A stretch of 64,000 bases of DNA, taken from contig NC_064622.1 of NCBI RefSeq assembly GCF_023898315.1, positions 175,418,178 through 175,482,177 on the forward strand, written 5' to 3'. Below, piece by piece: positions 22,379-35,394 of the stretch (its first letter is position 1; each line of letters opens with the position of its first letter). Origin of the DNA: Schistocerca nitens (Eukaryota; Arthropoda; Insecta; Orthoptera; Acrididae). The translations under genes were made by a program, and so were the position numbers. The notes under the pieces were generated by a model, which saw only the letters and a program-made list of their open reading frames with translations, was not told the origin of the DNA and did no database searches.

Positions 22379-23770
22379 CGTTTCTATCTGTAGGGCATAT
22401 CCTTTGTGTGCATTTTTGTACTTGTACTCCAGCTCATAAAAGGCTTGCCCAGATAGAACATGACCTGGCTGTGTGGCTCATGCTGCACCAGATAACCACA
22501 GTGAACACTGGCAAGGGACACCAGATAGGCAAGAGTAGCTGGCAGCAGCGATTATTGTCTCTGAATCAGCTGTCACACTGTGGAAGCTTCCGAAACCTCA
22601 TTGCCAGCTTGCAGGTGCAGCGCAGTACAACTGAGCTGCCTCCCACAGCTGCTGTCACATAGCAGCCAAATGCACTAGCAGGTGCACATATCTACTCCAG
22701 CATGCAGTGAATCTGTATTCTGAGACACTGGGATGGTGCGACAGGTTGGCTGCTGCTGCATCAAAGCATCTTTCTGTCCTGCATGATACAATGAAGAGCA
22801 TTTCAACAATGCCACCTAATCGTCGTGGCTCAAGGCCACAGGCCATGTTATATCTGGCCAGGCCTCTATCAGTGAGTATTTTACTGAGCATTCTTTTCAT
22901 CAATGTCCTTATCTTTGTGCAAGTCCTCCTCAGAAAAAAAGGTTGAGGCACAAACATTGTCCTTGTAAATCTTATGAAAGGTGGCCCCAAAAAATCAGTC
23001 AAGCACTAATACATAGCTGTCAGACACCACCCAGAATGCTATAGGCAGCCTCAGGAAAATATGTTTTGAGTAAGTGTGGAAGATGACTCTGGATTTGAAT
23101 AACACAAGATGACAGTTTGTTGCATACTTACATGCATTTGCTTTTAATCAAGAGTCACTGTTAGTATGCAATACCAATTTATTGGAGATAAGCCTACAAT
23201 CTTAATTATAAATTTTCAGCTGTACTTGAGGAAGTAAGAAGTGAAACAAATCAAATTAAAGGGGGGAGGGGCACAGCAGAAAACAGGAGGTACACAGTAT
23301 ACTATTCAGAATTAAAATGACAATATTTTCTAAAAGCAGCGTACGTGCACGACTAGAGATATTGACGAAACTTAAGAGCAGCTATTGAAAAGGCTTCTGA
23401 TGTGGTACAGTATCTTTCTTCTACTTTTATTTTTTTATGATTCTGTAATGGGAGTGCCTAACTCTTTTCAAGGCTTTTATACAAATATATAAATTGTAAA
23501 TGAAATTTTTCCCTTTATCTCTTGTCAAAGTGAATGTACAAAGAAGGTAAAAACTTCATAGAGACTAAAAGAGTATGAAATAAGTAGTTGACTGACACCT
23601 ATGTGTAAAAATATAATGACTCCAGAACACAGTTCTGCATTTTGATCAGTAACTAAGACAATATACTATCCTCATAACTATTTTTAATGAATTATGGGGC
23701 AGAATTGCTGGCTAGTATTTGCTTTCAGGAGGCAAAATATGTAGTACTGTTGATAGACACACATAAAAAT
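22378..23770. other. no gene seen
   Basis: No recognisable coding sequence, terminal repeats or RNA gene. The GC content is higher around 22.44-22.70 kb, but the frames there have no identifiable domain. Confidence 0.55.
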
Positions 23771-23774
23771 AAAA

Positions 23775-23935
23775 GGATACATCTACATACATACTCCACA
23801 AGCCACTATACAGTGCGTGGCAGAGGGTACCCTGTGGTTTCCTTCCCTGTTCCACTTGTAGATAGAGCGAGAGAAAAACAACTGTCTATACGCCTCCAAT
23901 TGAGCCCTAGATTGCACCCATGCTCTAGGGGTAAT
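23775..23935 (-). mobile_element. CR1 LINE, short 3' end fragment
   Basis: Contains a gtagatg-type tail (atctacatacatac on the plus strand), then gtgcgtggcagagggtaccc and acaactgtctatacgcctcc, matching the 3' untranslated end of the CR1 copies at 10.0 and 51.8 kb. Strongly 5' truncated. Confidence 0.85.
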
Positions 23936-23949
23936 GTCTCTAATTAGTA

Positions 23950-25475
23950 ATAAAAACATTCTCAATCCAGAGTTTGAACCTGGCCCTGCTTAAATTTTGA
24001 ATAAAAATCATCAGTATTTGCAGCTGAAGACCACCCCATTCTGCCAACAGCCTTGTCAAAGAGGACAGAGGAGTGGACAGATGTTTAGGGCACTCTCTTG
24101 CCCTTGGGGTGGGAAACTGCACCTAGAGGTGGAAGAATCAACAATGATCGATGGCATGAGGATGCAGAAGGCAATGGAAACCTCTGCATTAAAGATACAT
24201 AATGTGTATCCACAGAACATGTGGCCTGTAACTGAAAAAAAGTGTGATGATTATCACTCCACTTGTAAAAGATTCTGGACTAAGTCCCAAAATGGATCTC
24301 TGGGAGGGGCCTGCCAAGGGTGAGGTGACCATGAGAAAAAGAGTAAGTAACCAACAAATGGATAACGTTCTATGAGTTAAGGTGTGGAATGCCATAAGTT
24401 TGAATGTGATATGGAAGATAGAAAACCTGAAAACGGAAATGCTAAGGCTCAACTTAGATATAGTGGGGTCAGTGAAGTGAAATGCACAGAAGACAAGGAT
24501 TTCTGGTCAGATGAGTACAGGGTAATACCAACAGCAGCAGAAAAATGGTATATCAGGAATAGGATTCATTATGAATAAAAAGTAGGGTAGCGAGTGAGTT
24601 ATTGCGAACAGTTTAGTGATACAGCTGTCCTCAGAATCACCAGCAAAGCAACATCGACAACAATAGTTCAGGTATATATGCAGACATTATAAGTCTAACA
24701 ATCATGGGAGATTAGGTTGCGGTTGTTGGGGAAGGAGTAGAAGGAAGGGTTACTGGGGAATATGGGATTGGTACTAGGAATGAAAGAGGAGAAAAACTAA
24801 TTGAGTTATGCAGTAAATATCAGCTAGTAATATCACATACTCTGTTCAAAAATCACAAGAGCAGGAAATATACCTCGAAAAGGTCTGGAGATACTGGAAG
24901 ATTTCAGTTAGATTACATCATAGTCAGGCAGAGATTCTGAAATTAGATACTGGATTGTAGGGCATACCCAGCAGCAGATACAGACTCAGATCACAATATA
25001 GTACTGATAAAGAGAGGGCTGAAGTTTAAGACACAAGTCAGGAAATATCAATGTGCAAAGAAGTTGGATGCAGAAGTACTAAAGAATGAAGAGACGCACT
25101 TTAAGTTATCTGAGGCTCTAGATACTGCGATAATGAACAGCTCAGTACGCAGTTCAGTTGAAGATGAATGAACATTTCTAAAAAGTATGAATCACAGAAA
25201 TTGGAAAGGAAAACATAGGTACAAAGAAGGTAACTGCGATGACAACCATCGATGAAAAAAGCAGTACTTCAGTTGATTGATGACAGAAGGAAGCATAAAA
25301 AATGTTCAAGAAATTCTGAAATATAGAAATGAGACACCGAGGAATGAAATAAATAGGAAGTACAGAGAAGCTAAGATGAAACGGCTGCTTGAAGACTGTG
25401 AAGAAATCGAAAAAGAAATGTTTGTTAGAAGGACTGACTCAGCATATGGGGAAGTCAAAACAACCTTTGGTCGTG
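23950..25475 (+). mobile_element. RTE-type LINE, copy A (5' region, endonuclease, linker)
   Basis: The 5' untranslated region (gaccaccccattctgccaac ... tgcagaaggcaatggaaacc ... gtatccacagaacatgtggc) is followed by a decayed APE endonuclease: RIENLKTEMLRLNLDIVG, GDW/AVVGEGVEGRV, KLIELCSKYQLVISHTLF, LDYIIV and DSDHNIVL. The linker reads YREAKMKRLLEDCEEIEKEM. The homology stops at about 25475 before the reverse transcriptase. The next bases (tgactagggcctcccgtcgg) resemble a piece of another acridid repeat. Several stops. Confidence 0.82.
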
Positions 25476-26218
25476 TGACTAGGGCCTCCCGTCGGGTGGA
25501 ACTGAGGATATGTTAGATGACAATAAGGTTGGCTTCAGGAAGGAAAGGCACCATGGAGGCAGTTATGATATTGCAATTGATGGGGTCAGTGCAACAGTGG
25601 GCTAAGCCACTTAGAAACAGAAGGTTGGTTTATCTTGGAATTTGTAAATCCCAGTTCTCTTGGTAGTGGTGTATTCCATGATGATTGGTTAATTTAACCA
25701 CAATGTCATAAAGTCTTTTGTGAATTAGTTTTAGAAATAGTGCAGTTTTTATGAGACACCTGCAACTCGTTTTCTTGGATAGACCACTGTTGCAGTGACA
25801 TTTTTGTGTACATGAGAAAGAAGAAAAAATGTTATTTGAATAAATGTAATGTAATTAATCATATGTTCATCCTAATAGTTCTTTTACAAGTTTTAATATG
25901 AATTTAAAGTAACAACACATTACACAAAATGGTTCTGTCAGTAAAATATTAAGATTATAAACTTATCATTACAAGCAAGAGCTTCCTTATTCAGTATACT
26001 TTTTCAGTATGTGTTTTGCAAGATTACGCAGTAGGCCTACTATACATAATCAGGAATATAAAAAATGTCTTCACTGTCATCCTCCACAATGTGTTGTATA
26101 TTTTCATCTTCCTCAGTTCTATTTTGAGATACCAAGACCATTGTAAAATGAATGGTGAATGGGTGGAACATATTTCAAAAGGTCATTAATATCTTTAAGT
26201 TTCTTTGGGTTTACTGGC
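25476..26218. other. repeat scraps, no gene seen
   Basis: After a short gactagggcctcccgtcggg segment, the plus strand reads LDDNKVGFRKERHHGGSYD (about 25505-25565), a likely scrap of LINE reverse transcriptase (GFR motif). The remainder is A/T-rich without features. Confidence 0.45.
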
Positions 26219-26231
26219 CTTGGTTGTTGTA

Positions 26232-26411
26232 AAATGGTTCAAATGGCTCTGAGCACTATGGGACTCAACTGCTGTGGTCATAAGTCCCCTAGAACTTAGA
26301 ACTACTTAAACCTAACTAACCTAAGGACATCACACACATCCATGCCCGAGGCAGGATTCGAACCTGCGACCGCAGTGGTCGTGCGGTTCCAGACTGTAGC
26401 ACCTTTAACCG
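26232..26411 (-). mobile_element. tRNA-derived SINE, second copy
   Basis: Same family as 3079-3271. It has box B (ggattcgaacc on the plus strand) and the cctaactaacctaa core, but lacks the first 15 or so bases of the tRNA-like head. A perfect 13-bp target duplication, cttggttgttgta, flanks it at 26219-26231 and 26412-26424. Confidence 0.93.
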
Positions 26412-26890
26412 CTTGGTTGTTGTACTTCAAGGGTGTGTTTATTCTTTCTCTTTTGTCCTTTAACGATATTCACATATGTACCTTGCTATATACCATCTGA
26501 ATAACAATACCTGACAATATTTCCATGGTTGTTCAACAGAGACTTTCAGCATTGAAATGCTACTGAAAGCAGCAGGTTCTTTATCCTCAGTAAATTTTAT
26601 CAGTTAAAGGCTTTGAACTTACGAAATCTACCTATTGCATTTCAGTTACATTAAATTTTCTTTTACCTGTCCTAGTATTTTTTATAAGATCTACCCACCC
26701 AGCAGGTGTGTACACATATTTTTCCAATGTCTTTTTCTTCTCTACGAGTCCAAAGTTCCTATCAGAGGGTAGGTAGCTATGACCTGATGCCAGAGGTTGT
26801 ACAGAGTTTCAGGGAGAGTGTAAGGGAACAATTGACAAGAATGGGGAAAGAAAAACAGTAGAAGAAGAATGGGTAGCTTCGAGGGATGAA

Positions 26891-27625
26891 GTGGTGAAGG
26901 CAGCAGAGGATCAAGTAGGTAAAAAGACGAGGGCTAGTAGAAATCCTTGGGTAACAGAAGAAATATTGAATTTAATTGATGAAAGGAGAAAATATAAAAA
27001 TGCAGTAAATGAAGCAGGCAAAAAGGAATACAAACGTCTCAAAAATGAGATCAACAGGAAGTGCAAAATGGCTAAGCAGGGATGGCTAGAGGACAAATGT
27101 AAGGATGTAGAGGCTTATCTCACTAGGGGTAAGATAGATACTGCCTACAGGAAAATTAAAGAGACCTTTGGAGGAAAGAGAACCACTTGTATAAATATCA
27201 AGAGCTCAGATGGAAACCCACTTCTAAGCAAAGAAGGGAAAGCAGAAACGTGGAAGGAGTATATAGAGGGTCTATACAAGGGTGACGTACTTCAGGACAA
27301 TATTTTGGAAATGGAAGAGAATGTAGATGAAGACAAAATGGGAGATACAATACTGCGTGAAGAGTTTGACAGAGCACTGAAAGACCTGAGTCGAAACAAG
27401 GCACCGGGAGTAGACAACATTCCATTAGAACTACTGACGGCCTTGGGAGAGCCAGTTCTGACAAAACTTTACCATCTGGTGAGCAAGATGTATGAGACAG
27501 GTGAAATACCCTCAGACTTCAAGAAGAATATAATAATTCCAATCCCAAAGAAAGCAGGTGTTGACAGATGTGAAAATTACCGAACTATCAGTTTAATAAG
27601 TCACAACTGCAAAATACTAACGTGA
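26891..27625 (+). pseudogene. RTE linker and N-terminal reverse transcriptase
   Basis: Open frame of 244 codons: a basic linker (NEINRKCKMAKQGWLEDK) and the beginning of reverse transcriptase with NKAPGVDNIPLELLTALGE, PSDFKKNIIIPIPKKAG and the NYRTISLISHNCKIL box. It ends at a stop just after that box; the next RT motifs (EDQFGFRRNVGTREAI, then FVDLEKAFDNVDW) continue without a start in the same region. The frame is the N-terminal half of a split LINE ORF2. Confidence 0.85.
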
Positions 27626-27841
27626 ACTCTTTACAGGTGAATGGAAAAACAGGTAGAAGCCGACCTCGGCGAAGATCAGTTTGGATTCCGTAGAAATGTT
27701 GGAACACGTGAGGCAATACTGACCTTACTACTTATCTTAGAAGAAAGATAAAGTAAAGGCAAACCTACGTTTCTAGCATTTGTAGACTTAGAGAAAGCTT
27801 TTGACAATGTTGACTGGAATACCCTCTTTCAAATTCTAAAG

Positions 27842-28624
27842 GTGGCAGGGGTAAAATACAGGGAGCAAAAGGCTATTTACAATTTGTACAGAAACCAGAT
27901 GGCAGTTATAAGAGTCGAGGGACATGAAAGGGAAGCAGTGGTTGGGAAGGGAGTGAGACAGGGTTGTAGCCTCTCCCCAATGTTATTCAATCTGTATATT
28001 GAGCAAGCAGTAAAGGAAACAAAACAAAAATTCGGAGTAGGTATTAAAATCCATGGAGAAGAAATAAAAACTTTGAGGTTCGCCGATGACATTGTAATTC
28101 TGTCAGAGACAGCAAAGCACTTGGAAGAGCAGCTGAACGGAATGGATAGTGTCTTGAAAGGAGGATATAAGATGAACATCAATCAAAGCAAAACGAGGAT
28201 AATGGAATGTAGTCGAATTAAGACGGGTGATGCTGAGGGAATTAGATTAGGAAATGAGACACTTAAAGTAGTAAAGGAGTTTTGCTATTTGGGGAGCAAA
28301 ATAACTGATGATGGTCGAAGTAGAGAGGATATAAAATGTAGACTGGCAATGGCAAGGAAAGCATTTCTCAAGAAGAGAAATTTGTTAACATCGAGTATAG
28401 GTTTAAGTGTCAGGAAGTCGTTTCTGAAAGTATTTGTATGGAGTGTAGCCATGTATGGAAGTGAAACATGGACAATAAATAGTTTGGACAAGAAGAGAAT
28501 AGAAGCTTTTGAAATGTGGTGCTACAGAAGAATGCTGAAGATTAGATGGGTAGATCACATAACTAATGAGGAGGTATTGAATAGAATTGGGGAGAAGAGG
28601 AGTTTATGGCACAACTTGACATGA
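27842..28624 (+). pseudogene. RTE reverse transcriptase core and C-terminus
   Basis: Open frame of 260 codons with VRQGCSLSPMLFNLYIEQAV, LRFADDIVILSE (the catalytic FADD box), the NQSKTRIMECS and YLGSKITDDGRS blocks, and the thumb/C-terminal RTE signature KRIEAFEMWCYRRMLKIRWV and NEEVLNRIGE. After its stop, RRGRPRDEYTKQIQKDVG and the final AWRAASN follow in another frame. RNA-dependent DNA polymerase of the LINE; the copy is not functional as a whole. Confidence 0.88.
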
Positions 28625-29222
28625 AGAAGGGACCGGTTGGTAGGACATGTCCTGAGGCATCAAGGGATCACAAATTTAGCATTGGAGGGCATCGTGGAGG
28701 GTAAAAATCGTAGAGGGAGACCAAGAGATGAATACACTAAGCAGATTCAGAAGGATGTAGGTTGCAGTAAGTACTGGGAGATGAAGGATCTTGCACAGGA
28801 TAGAGTAGCATGGAGAGCTGCATCAAACCAGTCTCAGGACTGAAGACCACAACAACAACAACAACAACATATTGCTACAACAGATAAAACGTAAAAAATG
28901 GCCTGCATGCCGTTCGCTAAAATGGCCAATATCTCGGACAGCACACTCAAACAGGAAAGTAACCGGTAAAAAATGGAAATTTTGTCAGGAAATGGCGGAC
29001 AGTTACAAGTTGGGCGCAATGTTCACTAAGTGGTGGAGGAGCGTCACGTGGAGGAGCACCACTTAACAAATGGCGATGGCTAAAATGGCAGTGTCCAATA
29101 TGCAACATAATTAAAATGACCTCACGGCGGAAGGGGCAAGAGGAGGTCATCCAAGCCGCTGTGTGAGACTTAATAACCCAAAACTTATTCCCATGAAGGG
29201 AGGAAGAGTGGCGATGCCAAAG

Positions 29223-32200
29223 TCACACCACCTCTTGACAAATGGCAACACAGAGATCATCAGTGGGAATGTAAGAACTAGTGGGCTGAGGTACGAGAAC
29301 TGCAACCTTGGCAGCAACGTCAGCTGTCTCATTTCCTGTCAGACCGACATGACCGGGAACCCGCATAAAAATCACAGTGGCTCCCTCAAGAGTGAGCAAG
29401 TGCAAGCTTGGCTGGACCCGTTGCACTAAGAGATGGAAGGTGTGAAGTGCACAGAGGCTTTGAAGGGCGCTGAGAGAGTCTGAGCAGATGACAATTGAAA
29501 AACCGGTGTCGCCAGATGTACTCTGTGGCCTGATATAGGGCAAAGAGCTCTGCTGTAAATACTGAGCAGTGTGCCAGAAGCCGATACCAAAAAAATGTCG
29601 GTGCCAATGATGAAGGCACACCCGACCAGTGTATGCAAAGGTACTATTGCAAAATTCCATGTGCAGGTTGTGTAATTGAAGGCGACAGAGAAAGGCTGGT
29701 GTAGTGCCCTTAGGAAGCAAATGAAGGCCAAGGTGAACACAGGCCGCTGCATGAAGCCAAGGTGGTGAAGGGTACACAAACCACGATAGTTGCAGCGAGT
29801 GTGAAGTTAATCTGCCGGAGCAAGATCTGAAAGTGAACTACAAGAGGTAACAGAGAAGAGGGACATGCCCCATACTGGTGATCAAAGGAGTCATCGAAGG
29901 AGGAGGCATAGGATGGGTGGCCATGCATGTCAGACAAACGGCTTGCATAACTGCTGAGGAGGAGGTCACGTCAGTAGTTTGGCAGCTTCTGTATACAAAC
30001 TCTCATCTGGGCTAGTGTAAAAGGCACCAGTGGCCAAATGGATGACACAATGGTGGATAGTACAGAGACAGCATAAGAGGAACGGACATGCAAATGCATA
30101 AACAAAGCACTCAGTCTAGTTTCGAACACGCAAGGGATAGGTACAAAATTGGAGGGTGGTTAGATCTGCACCCCAGAAAGTACCACTGAGTACACGGAGG
30201 ACATTGAGGGACTGCGTACAGTGGGCTGCCTGGTACTGCGCACAGCAGGCTGCCAGGTAAGACATGGGAAGACCGAGACAATTTCCTACTGAGCATGAGA
30301 CCCAGAAATTTCGTAGTTTCAATGAATGGGAGAGCAACAGGCCCAAGACGTAAGATGGTGGGAGAAACCAATTGGTTCATACAAAGTTTTGTCATTGGAA
30401 AAATGAAAGCCATTTTCAATGCTCCACGAGTAAAGACAATCAAAACATTACTGAAGAAACTGCTCTATAAGACAGATCCAGGAAGAACTGCCCATAGTGT
30501 GGAAATTCATCTACAGACAGAGAGCTGGAGATACCTGGCAGGAGACAGGCCACTATACAGTTAATGGCAATAGCAAAGACGACGACGCTCAGGACAGAAC
30601 CCTGAGGCACACCATTTTCCTAGATAAAGGTGTCCGAGAAGTCAGAACCCACACGTACTTTGAAAACTCGGCCTTTTAAAAATTCCTCAAGAAAACGGCG
30701 TAGGCAGCCATGGAAGTCCCATGTGTAGAGAATACAAAGGATACCAGTCATCCAGTAGGTGTTGCAGGCTTTCTCCACATCGAAAAACACTGCCATATTC
30801 TGGGATTTCCGCAGAAAACCATTCATGACACGGGTGGACAAAGTGACAAGATGGTCAAATACAGAACAGCGTGCTCGAAATCCACACTGTGCAGCGGTTA
30901 GTAAATTGCAAGACTCGAGCCACTATACCAGCCGGGCATGAATCATACATTCCATCACATTGCAAACACAGCTGGTGAGAGAGATGGAGTGGTAAATAGA
31001 AGGAAGGTGTTTGTACTTATTGAGCTTGAGTATGGGTATGACAGTGGCTTCTCGTCAGCATCTGGGAAACTTGCCCTCTGCCCAGATGCAGTTGTACATA
31101 TTAAGCAGAAAGTGCTTGCCTGCAGGAGAAAGGTGCTGCAACATCTGAATGAGAACAGTGTATGGCCCTGGGGGCGGAGGATCTGGATGAAGTGAGAGCA
31201 TGATCTCGCTCCCTCATAGTAAATGTGGCATTGTAACACTCATTATTCTGAGATGATAAAGATGTCACCAGAGCCTCCTCCACTAGTTTCCAATGGAGGA
31301 AAGCAGGGTGATAGACGGAGGAGCTAGAAATTTCCGAAAAATAGCGCCCTAAGGTGTTGGAGATAGCAATATGGTCGACGATGGCATCGTCTGCTACTGT
31401 CAGGCCGGAAACTGGTGAATGGATATTGATTCCAGAGAGCTGTAGGAGGTTGGCCCACATGACGGAAGAGGTGGTGGAACTGTTAAAAGAACTAGTGAAT
31501 GAAATCCAGCTAGCTTTTTTGTTATCGTGAAGAATGCGATGACACTGTGCACACATCTGTTTATAATGAATGCAGTTTGCCATCATAGTATGATGGTTAA
31601 AAGCACGTAGAGCACGTCTCTACACACAAATTGTGTCGCGGCAGGCCTACGCCACCAAGGGACCAGGAAGTGGTGTGGCAAAGACTAAAATTGAGGAATG
31701 GAACGTTCTGCAGCAGTAAGGATAATGTTTGTACGATATTCCACCTGGTCATCACAACTGTGGAAATTGTGTTCGTTGAAGGTCGCCAGGGGAGGGTAAA
31801 GCCTCCAGTCAGCCTTAGTAAGCTGCGATCTAGGTGTGCACGGAGGTAGGGTAGGAGTCAGCAAAGGGATAGCACACAGGAAATGGTCGCTCCAGTAGGT
31901 GACAGAAAGAACAGACCACTCAAGATGATGGGTAAGATGGGCAGTGCAAAAGGATAGGTCCAAATGGGAATAGATGTATGAGAAGTCTGAAAGGAACACG
32001 GGTGCTCCTGTGTTAAGGCAGAAAAGATTAAGTTGATTAAGAATGTCAGCCAAGAGGGCACCTCTTGGACAGGTAGTTGGAGAACCCCAAATGGGATGGT
32101 GGGCAGCAGAAATGGGTGAGGTAGCTGCCAAATAAGCTGGAGGAAGTCGGTCCTGGTTACATAGAATGATAGAGGGATGTTAAGTGGTACAAAGGCAAAG

Positions 32201-32524
32201 GTCAAGTGAGGAAGGAAAAAGCAAACTGCAACACCTTGAAGATGGGTAGTCAGGGAGATTGGCTGACTATGACGGCCATCCCATATGAGCAGCATGACTT
32301 CTCCATGAGATGGAATGCTGACCTTGGGTAAAAGGTCAAAACGGACCGGGATGAAATGCAAAAAGCTCAAAGTGGTCGTGAGGACAAAATTTTGTTTCCT
32401 GAAGGCAGAGTACAAGTGGACGTTGAAATTCTAAAAGCGGCCATAAATCCTCTTTGTTGGATCGAAGGCTGTGAGCATACCTTTGGAAGAGAGTCATGAT
32501 GAGGAAAAAATGAATTGGTGTCAC
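29223..32524 (-). pseudogene. I-type LINE ORF2 (endonuclease, RT, RNase H)
   Basis: 32450 region: LLEFQRPLVLCLQETKF, the first endonuclease motif. 32131-31685: HPIWGSPTTCPRGALLADIL and LNQLNLFCLNTGAPVFLS, the endonuclease centre. 31250-31100: FTMRERDHALTSSRSSAP, the start of RT. 30841-30620: MAVFFDVEKACNTYW and FLEEFLKGRVFKVRVGSDFS, RT palm. 30380-30280: TTKFLGLMLSRKLS, thumb. 29620-29223: RNase H with VIFMRVPGHVGLTGNETADV. The order is complete for an I-clade ORF2 of about 1100 codons, but it is spread over three frames. Confidence 0.85.
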
Positions 32525-32831
32525 CTCAGTGGCTGCTGAGTGCCAGCCTGTGAAGACTCACTGCTACAGGACACTGAGGCAGGAGGATCCTGCTCCATGA
32601 GGTCCACAGAAGTGTCGGTTTTCTTCTCCTGTCAGCCTGCAGAGTCCACGCAGAAAAACAGTTGGTGATGCGCACCAGGGAGATGGAGACAGGCCGGGTG
32701 AAGGTATCACACGGCAACACTGTCGAAAAGGATCTTCGAGTCGGCGAAGGAGAAGACCGGTTGCCTTTGTTGGACTTCTTCGAGCCTTTCTGGTTAGCAG
32801 AGGAAGACTCAGATGTTGGTTGGCTGGAGGG

Positions 32832-33919
32832 TCATAAGAAGTATTCACAGGAGCACTCCTTATGTCCTTCCTGGCCTGCCAGTTGTATAGCTGGTGACTT
32901 CGCCCTGCGAGGCGAGAGTTTGACAGTTTGTTGCACAGCTGGCCGATGGGACTGCGATGCTACCATGACACTGGGTAATTTCACAACCTCAGAGCTGAAT
33001 TTGAGGTAATATGTCTGCGTGGTTATGTTATTCTTGGAGTGGAATGTAGCAAGAACAGTACTGTAAGTGCCAGATGGTAGAACACAGGGTTTGCGACTAG
33101 ACAATAACTTGCGAGTGACTGGGTATGGAATTTTTTCCTTTACCCGGATCTCCTGGACAGCCCATTCATCGAGATACACAGGACAATCTTGAGAGGAAGT
33201 GGCATGGTCACAATTGCGGTTGATACAGCTGGGAGAAGGAGGTGGACAATCGCCCTCGTGTGCATCCCTACCACAGGTTACACATTTGGCCGGGTGCTGA
33301 CAAGACATTCAAGTGTGGTTGAAATGATGACACTTCTAGTAGTGCATCCGGTTCGCAATGTACGGTTAGACTGTGAGAATGTACGGTTAGACTGTGAGAA
33401 CTTCATAGTCCACTTTGATCTTGGACGGAAGCACCACTCTATCAAAGGTGAGAAAAAGAGTGCATGTGGGCACTAAGGAGGCATCTACCTTTTTCATCAC
33501 CTGATGGATGGCAATGACACCCTGATCAGATAGGTATGTTTGGATTTCAGCCTCAGTCAGTCTGTTGAGCAGCCTTGTGTAAATAACACCACCGGAAGAA
33601 TTCAGTATTTGATAGGCCTTGACACGAACAGGATAGCTGTGGAGAAGTGAAGCGGCAAGCAGTTGTTGTGCTTGAGAACCAAAAGTAGTGTCCAAAAGCA
33701 AAGTGCTGTTCCGTAAAAAAAAAAAGCAAGATTTCACAGGGCCGGTAACTGCATCAACACCTTTCTGATTAATAAACCGTCAACAGTATGTGAAACCAAG
33801 AGGAACTGTGGTGCAGCTGGGAGGGTCTTTGAATCATTAACATCATTCCGTTTATGTTTTGTAGACACTGACTGTGAAGATGACTGATTCATTACAAGAA
33901 AATCACCCACTTTTGCCAA
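32832..33919 (-). pseudogene. I-type LINE ORF1 (nucleic-acid-binding protein)
   Basis: From about 33737 the minus strand reads QAQQLLAASLLHSYPVRVKA, GVIYTRLLNRLTEAEIQTYLSD and FLTFDRVVLP, a Gag-like/RRM region of LINE ORF1. 33308-32832 adds knuckles CQHPAKCVTCGRDAHEGDC and CINRNCDH, then a CPVYLDEWAVQEIRVKEKIPYP block typical of jockey/I ORF1 proteins. An in-frame 21-bp tandem duplication lies at 33357-33398. It would coat LINE RNA. Interrupted by at least two frame changes. Confidence 0.82.
33357..33398. repeat. perfect 21-bp tandem duplication
   Basis: aatgtacggttagactgtgag occurs twice in a row inside the LINE ORF1 remnant. Being a multiple of three, it adds seven codons without changing frame. 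Confidence 0.97.
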
Positions 33920-34470
33920 TGCTCTGATGGCACATTGCTTCCAACTGGGGGCCCCCCTTCACAAAGGGGTGCACCCGCCTTTGGTGACTGTCCACACCTC
34001 AAGTCACACATCCTGAACGCCTGACAGAGGTACCAATTGGCAATTAGGGAATGTAGCAGCTCAGTCAATCACCCCTCTCTGAGCCTGGCTTGTACCTGGG
34101 GGTATGTGCGAAACCTAGCTGTTGACCCGGGGTTGGGAATTATGTGTTACCCAATCAGCTGTTACGCGTCAGACGCATGGGGCTGTCTTCAGGAGTGCAC
34201 AGGGAGGAAGAGAAAAAGAGGAGCCTCAAACGCTGAAGCGGAGGAAGGATAAGACTAGGTGCACGAAGAAGGGAAAAAGGAACAAAACACAGTGGTGAGA
34301 CTGTTCTTATGTCAGCTAAGGACAGTGCAGAACATTCCTAAAAACACCCCAGACATGTTCTCCAAGGGAGGGGAAAAAGAAGATAGAGGACAGACATGCA
34401 ACATGAAAGGGAAAAGATGCTGCAAAGGCTGGGAGCCCATGGTAGATTTCTCCCCCATGTCAGCTATAAT

Positions 34471-35394
34471 GTGAAGTAGTAACATCAACACCTTTTGTAA
34501 TGGACTGTTTTTAGATAGAGAAAGCAAGGGAAATGGTATTGTGTTCAATTAAGACCACTGTTGTTATTTTATTGCACTAAAACTAAACATTTGTCACAAA
34601 AATATGCATTTCCTTGGAGTCGCAAGACAGATTTAAAATACCTTCAATGATTTCAGGAATAACATCAGAAAAAGAGTAGGTCTCTTGAAAAAAGTGTATA
34701 AGACAGGGAAGAGTTGTGTAAACCAGCACTATGTTCATAATTGTCGGTTATAAGTCACTGTGTTATGTCTATTATTTTACAGATAATGTGTGATTTTTCT
34801 TTCGAGAAATATATGAGTACATAGCGTACAAACCGTCAGCAACTGCCACAGTTTTCTTACTCTTATCATCCATACTTTCTAATATATAAATTATTTGCAA
34901 AGTGCCAAAATGTAGTAGAATAAATAAAACATCTATAAAACACCACACTACACAATGTACTTGCGGTGAGATAGTCGCAATTCCTGAAATCCATCGCCTG
35001 TAGCCTCTGGCCTGCCGAGGAGCACTGCAGTCCTGGGTCCTTGGATAAAACACGAAAATCTGCCACATTATGCCACTCACAAACAGACCCAGACTGCAGG
35101 CAGATCGGTGAGACTAGGTCTGATGGGCAGGGCTTACACATTAGTGGGAAATGATGGGCTTCAGATCAGCAGGCCCAATCCGTTAGAGATACCCACAGAA
35201 ATGGCCTGTGCTTTTGGCCCGTCGTGGAAGTCCACTTGTGTAACCAGCTATTCATGTGCCACAGACACATGTTTATGAAATGAGACCAATGAGATTTTTC
35301 CAGTGTTTTTTTCCCAATTTTCCCTGATACATTTGAAATTACCTGATTTCCAGAATTTGTGACAACCCTGATCAAACATACGCCTTAATTTGAG
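34471..35394. other. no gene seen
   Basis: A/T-rich sequence at 34.5-34.9 kb and more balanced sequence at 34.95-35.3 kb. No domain, terminal repeat or RNA gene is recognised. A minus-strand frame of about 100 codons around 34.8-35.1 kb has no identifiable homology. Confidence 0.5.

Larger units (their letters stand above)
26750..28868 (+). mobile_element. RTE-type LINE, copy B (linker, RT, 3' end)
   Basis: A 5'-truncated copy starting in the linker (ELMPEVVQRFRESVREQLT) and running through reverse transcriptase to the usual end RVAWRAASNQSQD, followed by the (CAA)n tail (about 28848-28868). It has few interruptions, so it is younger than copies A, D/E and F. The I-type LINE begins immediately after the tail. 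Confidence 0.9.
28872..34470 (-). mobile_element. I-type LINE with RNase H, nearly full length
   Basis: Running leftward, it holds a 5' untranslated region (about 34.47-33.92 kb, with the cttgtacctggggg/gttacgcgtcagacgcatgg segments), ORF1 with zinc knuckles, an APE endonuclease, reverse transcriptase, an RNase H domain and a short 3' end next to the (CAA)n tail of RTE copy B. RNase H and CCHC-bearing ORF1 place it in the I/Jockey group, probably the I clade. Both ORFs have multiple frame changes. Confidence 0.85.

Noticed and set aside
22254-22662. Frames rich in His-Thr repeats
   Set aside because: They are translations of the (AC)n microsatellite.
26340-26411. tRNA gene on the minus strand
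   Set aside because: Same SINE family, second copy, with part of the tRNA-like head missing.
29426-29779. Overlapping minus-strand frames of about 100 codons as separate genes
   Set aside because: They are alternative frames of the decayed RNase H region of the I-type LINE.
34772-35141. Possible host exon (two overlapping minus frames of 90-100 codons)
   Set aside because: No recognisable domain, no supported splice sites and no codon pattern; could be real but cannot be supported.
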